From positions 21,956,666 through 22,020,665 of the forward strand of contig NC_092579.1 of assembly GCF_037975245.1 (NCBI RefSeq): a stretch of 64,000 nucleotides of DNA. Reading direction: 5' to 3'. The translations under genes were made by a program, and so were the position numbers. Every line of letters starts with the position of its first letter. Position 1 is the stretch's first letter. Under the pieces are notes generated by a model. That model did not search any database. It was not told where the DNA came from and saw only the letters and a program-made list of their open reading frames with translations. The DNA comes from Apostichopus japonicus. Taxonomy: Eukaryota > Echinodermata > Holothuroidea > Aspidochirotida > Stichopodidae. Positions 1 to 12,554 of this stretch are shown piece after piece.

Positions 1-3000
1 CCAATTATCAGTAAACTTGGTGTCGAGTGGCCAAGTTGATTTGCCCTTCATAAATTGCCAACGTGGTTTGTATTTAACATATTTCATGGTTAAACCAATA
101 ATACATGTACAAACGACACTTCAGCCTTATATCACTCGAACAGTGTATAGTAGTTTAGTAGGATAGTTAGAATAAGAAAAAAATTCCTTTAACTATTACG
201 TTCACACAGTTCGGTGAACAAACTTTACTGCAAATAGTTCAAATTCCTTATTTTTCGTTATGAGCAAACGTGTCCACTACAGTGCGGTCACTTGGATTGG
301 TTTAGAATATAGAGGCCACAATCGACTACCCTGGATATTGAAAGTGTTTGGTTTACACACAATACTGAATGATTAGTCGGGACAACAGCGCTTGTTATCA
401 GAGAGATGACAGAAAACTTCAGATGGTTTGCCCCATGCAGATAGCGCCATATATAGACCACAGTTCCAAACCTCTGAAAAACTGTTCGAATAGCAATTCC
501 CGCTATTTGAGTGACATATTTATATATCATAGAAGCTTCGTGTTAATGTATCATAAAGAAGCTTCGTGTGCAGGGAAAGAAAAGAAGACGTTAACGGTAA
601 TAGGTTCGTAATGACAAGATGTCAAAGGTCAATTGAGACAACACCGCTCATGATTTACTGATGTTCTAATGTAATGATGTACTGTTAACGATCGCCATTC
701 TTGATAAAATTCAACTTCGTCCAATCAAATGACATCACATATGCGAATTATTACCTTAGGTAATCTTTATTTGTATAAGTATGAAAGAAACCGTGTATTA
801 CGGAGGGTATATTATTGCAGACACTATTACCTACGTTTTTGCCCCACCGACAGTTCGCGCGTATTGGAACGTCTTTTGGCCGCACGGTCCGTATTATAAC
901 CACTTTGAGATATAAGCCTCCGATGTTTAAATGTTTTAATATCAAGCCGATAGCAGTGGTTTTATTCACACAGTCGACATCATATCAAAAGTCGATTTTT
1001 CTTTTGCTCGCAACCATCCGTTAATAATACTGTACTTAAGCAACGCCATCAAATCAATCGACGCGTGCGGCTATATCAACGGGATCTTCCCTACAATATT
1101 CATTAAACTGCATGACTATTAATTAATACCTGACGTGCACCGGTGCACCTGTCCATAAGGACAAACATCCAGCGTAAACGATAATTTGTAATTTGATCAT
1201 TATTTTATGTACTCAACTTGAGGACATGTATAGCGTTAATTCAAGATCATTGCAAACATATGTGGTTACTGTGTTTACATATAGGCCATATATGTTACTT
1301 ATAAGTTAACAGTTGTCTGTACGTATTGGTGTGTAATTAGTGTGTCTCGGTAGAGTTATATAAGTATTACTACCAATAAAAGGTATTCATTGATCATTTA
1401 CTGAAATTTATATGATGATAAGCTATGGGTTATAGCACTGTATATAGCGCCATCAGTTTGAACTTAAGGTGGCATACTCCTATTATAGTCTACATCAATC
1501 GGCCCGAATGTTCTCTTGTCTCAGGAAAAGTGCCAGAAGCAATAGGAGAACACTTTATTTGTGATATGTTCTCAATCAGGATCTTGTGTTTTGTGGTTTG
1601 CATATGTTGAAGAGCATGAATGGAAGTACATGTGGTGCAAAACGTGGGTCAATTGAGGCAATTTTAGGCCTCCCAGGAGCAGCGTACGAAAATTGTTTAC
1701 TACTGAGTGAAGAGGTTTGTTAACAAGTGACGAAAACTTCGGGTTCTCATAGCAAAATATCTTCACGGTCATGATACGGAAACTTGATGGTGCCATGAAT
1801 CGCCAACTTGTCAGCTAACTAGTGATGGGTAGCGTTTAGCTAGTGAGAACTTCTATCTAGACTTAGGGACAACATTGCTTTTGCGATTTAGTGTGTGAGT
1901 CAATAGGGCTTTTTATAGGCGCATGCTACCTTATACTAAGGATAATTAGTGTGTAGGCTACTAGCTTATTGCTGTTTCCTAATCTAGCAAAGAATTGTTA
2001 TATGAATCAAAAGACCAAGATGGCTCCTCTTCATATGATGGGAACATTGAATGAGCAAATTCTACAATAACGACTCATTATTGTTAGCCTAGCCTACCAT
2101 AATAAACCGTGACGAAATATTGCGCCTATACTGATAACCCATGTAACTACGCATATGCTATACCACTTGAATATGTTTGTGTATATGTTCAAGGCTCGGT
2201 ATCTCATGTGGTATTGAATCTGCATAGTGTACTTCAAATCATCAGATCACATACAATCGTAGTCGTTATTTCAATATTTTCATGACAACTATTATAGGGC
2301 AATGGGGATGCGCTGGGGGGGGGGGGTGGGAGTGGCTTGCGATGGGTATATAGCTCGGGGATCGCTCCCTCTGCAGAGAGCATCTCCATCTCAGCCTGAG
2401 CAGGAAAACTAAGTATGGTGGACGTGGTCATTATCCCGTACTATAGGCTAGCCTACTGTATAGTTCTATGCTCCATGAACTGGTTAGGCCTGCATAAACA
2501 CTCTAAAGTTAATCTTTCCACGATGCGCCAATAAATATATATTAGCATCGTATGGTTGTCTTCACCTAACTCCTTCATAAATAAACACGACCGAAGGTGG
2601 CGAGTTAAAATTTACCATAAGTCAATCATCAATGTATATACCGGTATAGTTAATGACTTCCATATGCGAATAGCAATGAATTGTCGCTTATTTCCGAACC
2701 ATTCTTGGAGGAAGCAAGATACCTGATTTCTCCAGTGTATATGACGGGCTGCCAGCATCACGGTGTATCGATATATACCGGATATATTCATTTACCTTTA
2801 TATCGGATAAAATATATAGTATACTAACCAGTTGAAAATTGAGTATACACCAGTTTAATATCGACCTGTGACGATTTAAATCGTCAAATTTACATCAACA
2901 TGTTCCAGTTTAACCGACATAGCCTATATGCATATCGATATACTGCCGATTTACAACCAAATCCTATATATTTGAATATTGGAATGTTGAATATACGACT

Positions 3001-4196
3001 GACTGTTTCGGCAGTTATCGATATCCTACCGACATTTAAAGTAAAATAAAAGTGATACAGTTTGAACTTTGTTGGGAATGCGAATATCTAGAAGGAGATG
3101 TATATCATAGCTCATATTTGAATATTTGAATAGTTTAATATGATTAATCGGTACCGTTACTACCGAATATATCGAACTAAACAAGTATTTGCATACTGAA
3201 ATCGATATCTTTATAGGCCTAGAATTATTATTTGCCTCCCGTGACCCATTATAAATACTATACTGTTTGCGCCCGGTTACTAACACTGTCAAACTGTTCT
3301 GCTCTATGATTGGTCAATTGAAACAGATCCTTTCTTTTGTTCTTTATAGCTGCGCACCTTTATATTTTTAGCCAAATTTGATTCCTCGCCATCAAATTAA
3401 GGTAATTTCTTGAGTGGGCGATGAACTCTGTAATTTCCACGCAAAGCAATTTTATAAAATATCAAGGTGAATAGGTTAACATTAAATTAACCCCTACACG
3501 CCCACCTACCACCCTAGCGAATACAAGAAAGTAGACAAATTGTTTAAATAATTCCCGCAGCTGCTTACAACAAGTATATATACAGTATATTATGCGTATA
3601 CTATATCCTATCGTTGTGTATACCTGTGTATAGCCAGACCTATGTTTTAATACTGCTGTATATCGCAACAGGAAACCTGTTGACTGCACGGAGCTGCCAG
3701 TCAAGTCCCTTACACCTGCAGGTTGAGAAGGGCACACACGGGGCGACATGGGAGACAATGGTTATAAAGTGAATGAGTCACATCTATCATAACATATATA
3801 CAAATAAAGTTTCATTTTAGTCTTGTATTGTACCACAGTCATTGTATTGTGTGAGACTGGATCACGTGATCTTACCACATGTTAATAGGTCATGTAACGA
3901 GGCACTCGTATTCACATGTTCCCAATGTCGAGAATAAAAGATACAGACATGTTCGCACCTCACTTTACACCCTTGCCATGATTTGTTTACGTTATTCATC
4001 AGACTCGTATATATAGACGCCCAAGTTTGGTTTCCGAGGTTTCGTAAAAGAAATTGTTATTCGTGGTCTATTGTGAATCATCTAATAACAGTATTACTAA
4101 GAGTTAGGTTTACCTTGGTAAATGACGTAACAGTGATGAAGTTTATTTTTGGTCTGTAAAAGAGAAACCTTTGCATCTTTGTGGAACTTGCGTGCA

Positions 4197-4231
4197 ATAT
4201 ATATATATATATATATAGTAAATCAATAAAT

Positions 4232-4323
<92 letters not shown>
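4197..4323. repeat. TA dinucleotide microsatellite
   Basis: Two TA tracts (4197-4216 and 4233-4323) separated by a short AAATCAATAAATCA spacer. Open frames across it encode only Tyr-Ile repeats. Confidence 0.97.
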
Positions 4324-4664
4324 CTGGCGGTTTGTCAGATATTCCAATTCTTTTTACCAAAAAGGAACTTGAAGCAAGCAGATGCATGTGATGTTATAAA
4401 TGCACATTCGCAAAAACTTGTTTTGGTTTCCTTTATTTTTCACACAATTGATATAACCTTGGATCGGGTATCGCTTCCAACGCTATATATAAGTAATGTG
4501 AAATGCATCGAGGACCAATGAACATGGGTGGTGTGTATTCATATTCTGATGCATCCAACCGAATTCAAACTTTCCAAAGATTGGTATGTTCAAAACGCAA
4601 AGAAACGTCCCCCCCCCATCACCCCTCCTCCTCTTTTTTATTATCATTATTATATCTAGAAAAA

Positions 4665-4988
4665 GTACCATTAATTATTGCGGTCAACTTATTAGCATAG
4701 TTTTGCGCAATGCCTAGATGTATACATTCTATATCACTATAAATAATCACTTATTATTGTGGTTAATCAATAACATACCGTATTTTGGCGCAATACAGAT
4801 GACCATTATGCATACTATAAAGTATCACTAATTATTGTGGTCAATGTATCGCATATCTTGGCGCAATGCCTGTAACCATTAAACATACTACATTACTATG
4901 AAGTATCACTAATTATTGTGGTTAATCTATAACATATTTTGGCGCAATACCGATGCCCATTAAACATACTATAAAGTATCAATATATA
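4665..4988. repeat. About 80-bp minisatellite, four copies
   Basis: Four diverged tandem units share ATTATTGTGGTTAAT, then TTTTGGCGCAATACC and CCATTAAACATACTA. Unit anchors are at about 4675, 4752, 4832 and 4912, giving periods of 77-80 bases. Confidence 0.85.
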
Positions 4989-5488
4989 CCAGCGTCAAGA
5001 GAGTGCCACGATAGCACTATAGTACCAAATGCTTAGATACAATCTTTAATCGGTACGTCATTGGAATAATTATATTATGTCTGTTTAAAATAAGCAATAA
5101 CAATGACGTCTACAATAGGTACGGTACAGAGTCTACAGAAAAGTTACATCACTATATATAGGCAAGGATATAACACAAACATATGCCCCCTACATTATTA
5201 ATTAACCCCCAGACGCATATAGGCCCATAAGGGCATCTTCAATTGGCTGATATAGAGAGTTAACAATGTTCTTTGAAAGTCATCAGTGTCAAATTAATCA
5301 CATTCATCACAACAGCGATATACTGGTATGGACGCACGTTTTCTATGTGTTGCATGTTGTTTGCATTGTACCCTACAGTTCTTGCTATACAGTAAATGTA
5401 TACCTATCTATTACAGTGATGGAAGCTGGGAGGGTGTCAAAGTCTACCAGTGTATACTAGACGTTTACAAATATGGATTAAGAACACG

Positions 5489-5490
<2 letters not shown>

Positions 5491-5526
<36 letters not shown>

Positions 5527-5561
5527 GTATATATATATATATAAATATATATATATATAAA

Positions 5562-5597
<36 letters not shown>

Positions 5598-5622
5598 CAT
5601 ATATATATATATATATATATAT
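5491..5622. repeat. TA dinucleotide microsatellite, interrupted
   Basis: A long TA tract interrupted by single-base changes (ATACGTATA, AAATGAATA, AGGCATA). Confidence 0.97.
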
Positions 5623-5922
5623 AAGTAAACCATACCACTCCAGGGAGCACACATGCACAATATTAAACAAAAAGTTTATGTGATATTTTCACGAATTTCC
5701 ATTATAAGATTACCCAGTAACATCATAGCTCGATCTACCAGCGGCTCGCGCTTATCAACTTTTTTCTCCACACAACGAGTCATCACCTTGAAGTCTAAGC
5801 AAATCATATCATCGTTCGTAGAATAGTATATACACCCATGCATGAGTTAATTCCAAAGTAGAGTTATCTATCATAAAGATGAAAAAGTGCAGCATAAGCT
5901 AAAATAACAAAGTGTCACCTAC

Positions 5923-5956
5923 CGTCTTCCTTTTGATTTTCCTCTGAAGTAGCCAT
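5923..5956 (-). CDS. Candidate first coding exon of an unidentified minus-strand gene
   Basis: On the minus strand an ATG at 5956 lies in AAAATGG context, with an in-frame TAA just upstream. It opens MATSEENQKED and then meets a GTAGGT donor at 5922-5917. This resembles the start of a housekeeping gene, and an NRF1-like motif lies about 215 bases upstream. I found no further exon to the left, so any product is unknown. It could be chance. Confidence 0.28.
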
Positions 5957-6172
5957 TTTTTTTTAACATGAATAAATTTTCCGAAAAGATTGAGTTCCCA
6001 GTTTCTTCACAGAAATGTTAATATTTTCAAACCCTGTGGAATAGTTTTTGACCACTTCGCTGCACGTACAACAAACACACCGGTTCACTAAAGAGTTGTC
6101 GGGCAGCTAAAGCGTTTGAACTATTAAGTCTTTTCAGGCGGTGCATTGGAGCAGCTAGCGTCTGTTTGTACA

Positions 6173-6181
6173 GCGCATGCG
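6173..6181. promoter_or_regulatory. NRF1-like site GCGCATGCG
   Basis: GCGCATGCG fits the palindromic NRF1 consensus, which is enriched at CpG promoters. The surrounding 6050-6220 has more CpG than its neighbours. It is placed suitably for a minus-strand promoter feeding the candidate exon at 5956. Confidence 0.35.
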
Positions 6182-8576
6182 TATTTCATGTGTTTGCGAC
6201 GGTTATTATTCCATGGCAAAGATTTTCATGCAACAAAATAAAATTCGTTATTCTCGTTCAATTGAATGCCAGAATTGTTCTTTACAGCAAAGGATATAAC
6301 AATAATAACATGAACATTATTATAATATAAATCGCAGATCATTGTTGTAATAACAGGTGTTATCATTCTAACAAAGAGAAAGGGGAAATCCTTAGTCGAT
6401 AACTTTTAACCGTTTCGCGTGTTTCAATATGATATTAACGCAAGTCAAAGCGTTGCAATTGTATCTTTCTCTTTATACAGACCTGTTGATCATATTAAAA
6501 ACTTGTTCGTATGCGTCGTAGGTCATGACAGAATAATTTCCTTTTCTATCATGCATATACATATTTAGTTAAAACCCCTTGTAATACATTCGCCAGACTG
6601 ACTTCTAAGTGCCAGATTTGTTGCAGGTAATACTAATGTATGTTATACTACAGGCCAGGTCCTGTATAGGCGAGGAGAGCGCCCTATACCTCATAAACCA
6701 AACCAGCCTGAGTCGCGTGGTATTTCTGGCCTAGTTTTCGTTCAAAATATAAAATGATCAAATACCAGTCGAATTTGTACTTCTACCGCCCGAGGCAGAG
6801 ATCTGTGGAGACGTTAACTGCGGTTGTTCTGCGTATAGCCAGGATGGGGGGCGGGAGGGGGGACTGTGGGGGTAGTAAGGGGGTACATGACTGGCTAAGC
6901 CAATTACTTACACTCCTCTCTCAAACTGAGATGGAAATAGGAATGTAAATATATAAAGGGATACCCCTACTCATCTGGGTCTCACCCCTTCCTCCCATTA
7001 TAGTCTTTCCAAACTCTCTAAAAAAGAAAAAGGTCTCACGATTGAGAAACGTTACTCTATAGATGCACGAACTAGATGTTGTTGTCATGGGGAGAATGGA
7101 GTCTTCCCCCCCCCCCCTCTTCCTTGTCTTGCTCGTCCCACATTAGGTCATCTACCCCGGTTGTAAGCATACAGTGTCTTAGCATGGTCACGAGAGGAGA
7201 TAAACGTCCGCCAACCCCTCCCCCCCCCCCACCCCCGCTCTTCCTGACCTTCGAAGAACAGAAATTCGAAGTGTATATTTCCATTTTAGAACCTATTTTA
7301 CAATTAAGATCTTATAGACTAAAATGAAGCATTTACAAGCAGTCCTTTTGTTATATTCAGGATCGTAGCCATATTTTGTTGTCAACAGCATATACCTATA
7401 TATTGCCAAGAGTGTATTTTACCGCCAATTATTCCAACAGGTCTTTTGATGAGTAATTTATAAATCTGTTGATTTACAGTGCAGTTGACCTCGGTTTCTA
7501 CCTTGTTTTATCGTTTTTTTAAATTTCAGATAATTTTACAAAAGGCTGGCTATTCACGCGACGGATTGTATTGTCTTCTTTAACCATCAAGCAACCGTTC
7601 CGTCCCTATCAGACAATATCTGCATGGCAGCCTAGGGCTGAATAAGAATAGGTAATAAAATGGCATTTGCTTTTAAAGTATTATATTTTTAGAATGAACA
7701 AGGTATCTCTCTATCCCAGCTCTCTTTCTTTTTTAATTTTTGCTTTCTGCACGAGTGATTTCTTTAACTGTTTTTGCTTACTTTGTCACGGTTATTGTCA
7801 AGGTATATTTCATGGTATAGCACTGTGATGGATATTCGGTATAGTATTTATTCGGTGTCAAATGCGTCATCTTTACTCGTGGTTGACACAGCTGCACACA
7901 TGCATGGTGATCTGATCATGTGTGACACAGGGTACGGTTTAGCACCGTAGGGTATATATTAAAGTTATAGCTAATCTAACCGGGTATATACGTATCGAAG
8001 TTCAGTCATGGAGTAAATATGTTTACGAAGGGTATGGACAATATGCCATCCCAGGCCCTTCCCACGATCGTCGCACCTCCACCACCACCGTCATCGTCCT
8101 CCACACCCTCACCCCCCCCCACCCCAGTCAAAAATTTCATTCACATCAGTGAAAGTGCACGTTCACACCAACTGGCATTATAGCTGTTTACGGTTGTGAC
8201 TCGACTCGACGTTAAACTACGGATACCTATATATAGTTGTACTACTGCTTCAGATGTCAAAACAGAAGTTTTCGCTGTGCGTTGTCAAATACTGTACCTT
8301 TGATGGCCCGGATTCTAAGTAACGGACCGCCGCAGGAAGGTGGATAGTGAGTAAGGGAGGGTGGGTGGGAGTTGGAACGGAGACGTTAATTGGGAGGGAG
8401 AAGGGTGTTGGTTGGATGTTGATTTAGAACAACACCAGAAATTAGGGATGTTTTTGTAAGTAATGCGGACATGACGTATATGCAACTGAAGCAGCACGGC
8501 AATAGGAAATGCCGTAGTATTTAATTATTTTGATTGACCTTATGGACAATTTGCCATTGAAGACTACTGACTGCAA

Positions 8577-8707
<131 letters not shown>

Positions 8708-10817
8708 GTGTGAACGTAATTCTCACTTGCACATTATCATTTTAACTCTGCTCTGCGTCGATAACTGATAAATATCGTTTCAGGTTATGTATGACAACGT
8801 ACGTTGCACTTCAAATGTGTGAATTTATTACATCAACTCTCGACTTGCCTCAGATAAACCATTCCCATAGAGTAGCTTGACACTTTTTTTACTGAAGAAA
8901 TATATCACCAAATGCAAAAGGAGAAGACAAAATAAGAAAGACCCAACAAAACAATGAATATTTCCCTAAGAAGAAGGGGGAAAAATTGATTTTCTGTCAA
9001 TTGCATTGACATCCCTGGCACCGACTTCTGATAAACGTATAACTACACAACTCGTCACTAGTTCTCGTCACGTGCGGCCAAATTGATTTATTGGTCAATT
9101 TTCATTAGAAAATCATATTTGAGCAGACGTCAAACGATGATATGAATTTTTTGCAGCTAAATTATTTTTGGCTCGAGAATTGTTATTTATTGTTTTAATG
9201 TAACGGTTATATATAAATATATATATCTTGGAGGTCGCTGAACTTCCCTGCTAGATGCTAATAGCTCAAGGCTATTTTTCAAAAATATCCCTCAATTTTC
9301 TCAATCAAGAATTTTTTAATAACTCTATACAGATAAAAAATGAATTAAAGGAAAGATATCCGTGAAAGTTGGAAGACTATATTTAATGTTCATTTCTCTC
9401 TTTTTGTTTGTATTCAGTGTTGTTGAAGTGATAAATAGAAAGTATACGCTTACGGTATATCATAAATTTGTCATTTTAAATTGAATTAAGCGTAGATAGC
9501 GAAGAAACAATAAACTTTAATAATTTTCAAAAAAAAAAAATCGAATCCCTTATTTTTGGGGAAAATAATTTCCTCTCGGTAGCTTTAGTTAATATTTTGG
9601 TAATGTTGAATTCATATTAATTGATGTTTTTTTTGTTTCCATGAGAAGCGGCCTACAACAGAGGGACGGGTGGGTGTGTGGGATTGGGTGTGTAAGTGTG
9701 TGTGTGTGTGTGGGGGGGGGGGGGGGGTTAACCGATGGTTAGTAAAGTTTTAACCCAAAGGAGAATCCAACTGGGAAAGAGGTATTCCGGTGATGATAAT
9801 GTGATACTATATCCAGACACAAGTATTGTAAACAAGACCAGTTTTTAGAGAAGACATAAACCCAACGATGAACGTCAACTTATACGTTAGCGATCTCTGT
9901 AATAAACAACTCCTCAAGTAGCTTGGGCCTTTAAGTCAAATTTTACTTATGTTCGGGACCTATCCTTGATGAACAGTTATGCCTGAGGGATGTCATTTTG
10001 TAAATAGCCTATGTGATGCCTTTGTGTCACTGGGATGTTTTTTATGTTTAAAGGTAGACACGTTAAACAGTGTTAAGACCATCACTACTTTCATTTGGCA
10101 TTTGAAAAGTCCACGTCCATTATAGAAAATAAAAAATATTGAAGTACATGCATGTGGCTCAATGATGTCATATTTAAACTTGATCAAATCTTCAGCCTGG
10201 TGCATGAATGAACATTAAAATCAAGTGACAATCGTGCGACAAATAGATGGCGCTATAACAGAATGAAGCTACTAAGTTAAATTCGTGAAGTCAATGCCAA
10301 GGCCCCCATTACCCGCATTAAGTTCACTCTAATTTGCACAAACCGTGTTGGTGTGATGATTTTCTGAACTTGAAATTACTTCATACTATTTTAAAAATTT
10401 AATATTAATTAAAGGAGAGAAGATTTTGCAGTTTATTTAAGGATGAATAGGACATGAATCGATACAGAAATTTACATTTTCCATCGATCGATATGGCGTG
10501 CAGCATATGGAGTGGACAAGAATGTTTAAGTCAATAAGTTGTTGTTTTGTTACTTTCATGGTTATCGACTGCATCAGAGGAACATAATTCCACAAACTAT
10601 AACATTGACTGCATTATGTGGGTCAGGCCTTGCAATTATTATCTCGTAAAAAGTCCTCTTTTTCCATCTATAAGTTGTTAATATAATGCTCATCGCCTAC
10701 GTCATAAGCAAGTGCCCTTATTATTGCAGAAAGTTCATCAAGTTTCTGAACTGAAGGATTAGTCAATAGCTACAATAATGTTATCGAAGTCCTTTTTTTA
10801 CAGAAGGTCGCCGGTAT

Positions 10818-11030
10818 TGTATGTATGTATGTATGTATTTTAGATCCTCCTGCAAGCAGGAACTCGCAAAGAAGCCATCATTGGCTTATCAAAGCCGCAA
10901 CTTAGATTCATATTTAACGTCCATGATTATGAATTGTCAATTGTCAATCACTCTGTAACTAGACGACATATACATTAATCTTGGAGTGACTCGAACTCGG
11001 GACCTTATGATTGAAATTTGACCTTATGAT
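10818..11030 (-). mobile_element. tRNA-derived SINE family A, truncated copy
   Basis: Shares TTTTAGATCCTCCTGCAAGC, the GCAGGAACTCGC block and the B-box-like GACTCGAACTCGGGACC (reverse of GTCCCGAGTTCGAGTC) with copies at 18095-18303 and 44745-44962. The A-box end is missing or scrambled and the segment ends in a local duplication of CTTATGATTGAA. Confidence 0.8.
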
Positions 11031-12413
11031 TGAATATGATTGAATTGAAATATTGACTCAAGACAATACTGAATGCATGCTATAATTTGAAAAAAGTTAA
11101 CAAGGTAAGTTCTTGCAGGAGGCTCAGAGCTGCCAGGCCCAAATCATTTAATCAGACAGTCAGAGTACCATGATATAAGTTAAATGTTTCAGTCATGTAG
11201 TTAAAAAAAAAAGAAGCTTCATGGAAGGTATAAGGCTCATGTTTGGAAACATAAATGAAAACGCGAACCCACTGGGCCAAGAACCAAGTTTAAGTTATGT
11301 TCAAATAGTTAGATAACATTTCTAGTTGCAGAGTGTAAGAATAAGCACAGTGTACGTTATTTAGTAAAGTTCAATAAAAACCCAGACGCGCAATGTTGCA
11401 AGATCTCCGAAGTCACTTATCAGTCTGACACGACAGTTATATCTCACACAGAATCATTAAATATAGAATAGGCTTATAGGAGATTAATTGGGGAGGGGGG
11501 TTATAGGAGATTAATTGGGGGGGGGGGGCAAAAGGGGAAGATTGGCGGGCTAATAAAGCAGGTCCTTTATCAGTCAGAGATTAAAGGATTTTCTTTATTT
11601 GTTGTAGATTTCAATTACAAATGTCCTGATTATGACAAATGCACAAACTCTGAAAAATTCACACGTTTACGTACTTGACTACAACCGAGACGCCTGAATC
11701 TCTCAACCCAGGCCAAGTTTGTTATTTCCACTTTGAAGGTCTCTTGTCAACCCCCTATATAAGCCTACTTTCCTGTAATTTGGAGACGATGTTTGATGTT
11801 TAATCACAGAACAATCGCAAGCTCCAGTCAGTTCTTTATAACATGGAGAGATCTATGGTTCAAATAATGACATAAGAGTTTTGTTCTAGAAAGATTTACG
11901 ATTTTCCCAACTTCATTTTACCCTCAAAGTTCACGAATCCAAACCGTATATGGTGCATCATCTCGAATAAAATTAGTATGAGCTTGATAAAAAAAGAAGA
12001 CTGCGTGTGACTCTATTTATGAGACACCTATATGTTCTTTTGGGAAAGTCTTGTACAACGCACCTTGTCTTTTCCCTGGTTGTCCTTGGCTCGTGAGATT
12101 TTTCGTCTGTTTTTGAGATTATTGTACTTTTCAAAATCCAAAGTATCCTTTTATAAGCCTATAGTCAGTAGGCCTTGTCATATGTTTGGTTTAGCTTGAT
12201 GTAATACACCGATTCGAAGTGTACAACGAAACTGTGTGCTATCTTCAACTAAATTTCACGACAGGATCGGGGAGAAGGCGGTATCGCATGTGCAAATTAA
12301 ACTTACGGTCTAACTTGGAAGTACAGTGAAAATATGTAGATGATTCCTGTTTAGCTCTTCTCCTCAGATTTTAATATTTGCCATAATTCATGGTTATTTA
12401 GTTAACTCTCAAT

Positions 12414-12554
12414 ATGTACGACGATATTATAGAGTCAGAGGAGAGTGACTTATGTGACTGGCAGTTGCCATTGGCGTTTATGAAGAAACGTCATATTGAG
12501 AAGATCGAAGGTGGTACGACAACAGAAACACAATCATGGAGAATGAAAGAGAGG
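12414..12554 (+). CDS. Rptor: Raptor exon 1 (residues 1-47)
   Basis: Contains the start codon and the conserved [10 protein letters not shown] and SWRMKER segments. The acidic lead (EESDLCDW) matches the EDEADLTDW region of human raptor, but the N-terminus is shorter. The donor is AGG|GTAATG, phase 0. The following intron (12555-14101) holds only a short tandem duplication around 13635-13690 and nothing else I recognise. Confidence 0.93.

Larger units (their letters stand above)
1..5900. other. Intergenic or intronic AT-rich DNA with no recognised gene
   Basis: I see no homologous coding segment here. Open frames are short and lack recognisable motifs. The stretch contains an AT-rich palindrome-prone zone at about 2520-3030 (many ATCGAT and ATATAT motifs), a G tract at 2317-2326, TA microsatellites and an 80-bp minisatellite. 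If the minus-strand first exon proposed at 5923-5956 is real, this is that gene's first intron. Confidence 0.6.

Noticed and set aside
3861-3870. Palindrome ATCACGTGAT, also present at 62521-62530
   Set aside because: An E-box palindrome resembling TFEB sites, tempting next to a TORC1 gene. The two copies lie far from the raptor start and the motif is short enough to be chance.
4181-5670. Open frames rich in Tyr-Ile repeats
   Set aside because: They are translations of TA microsatellites.
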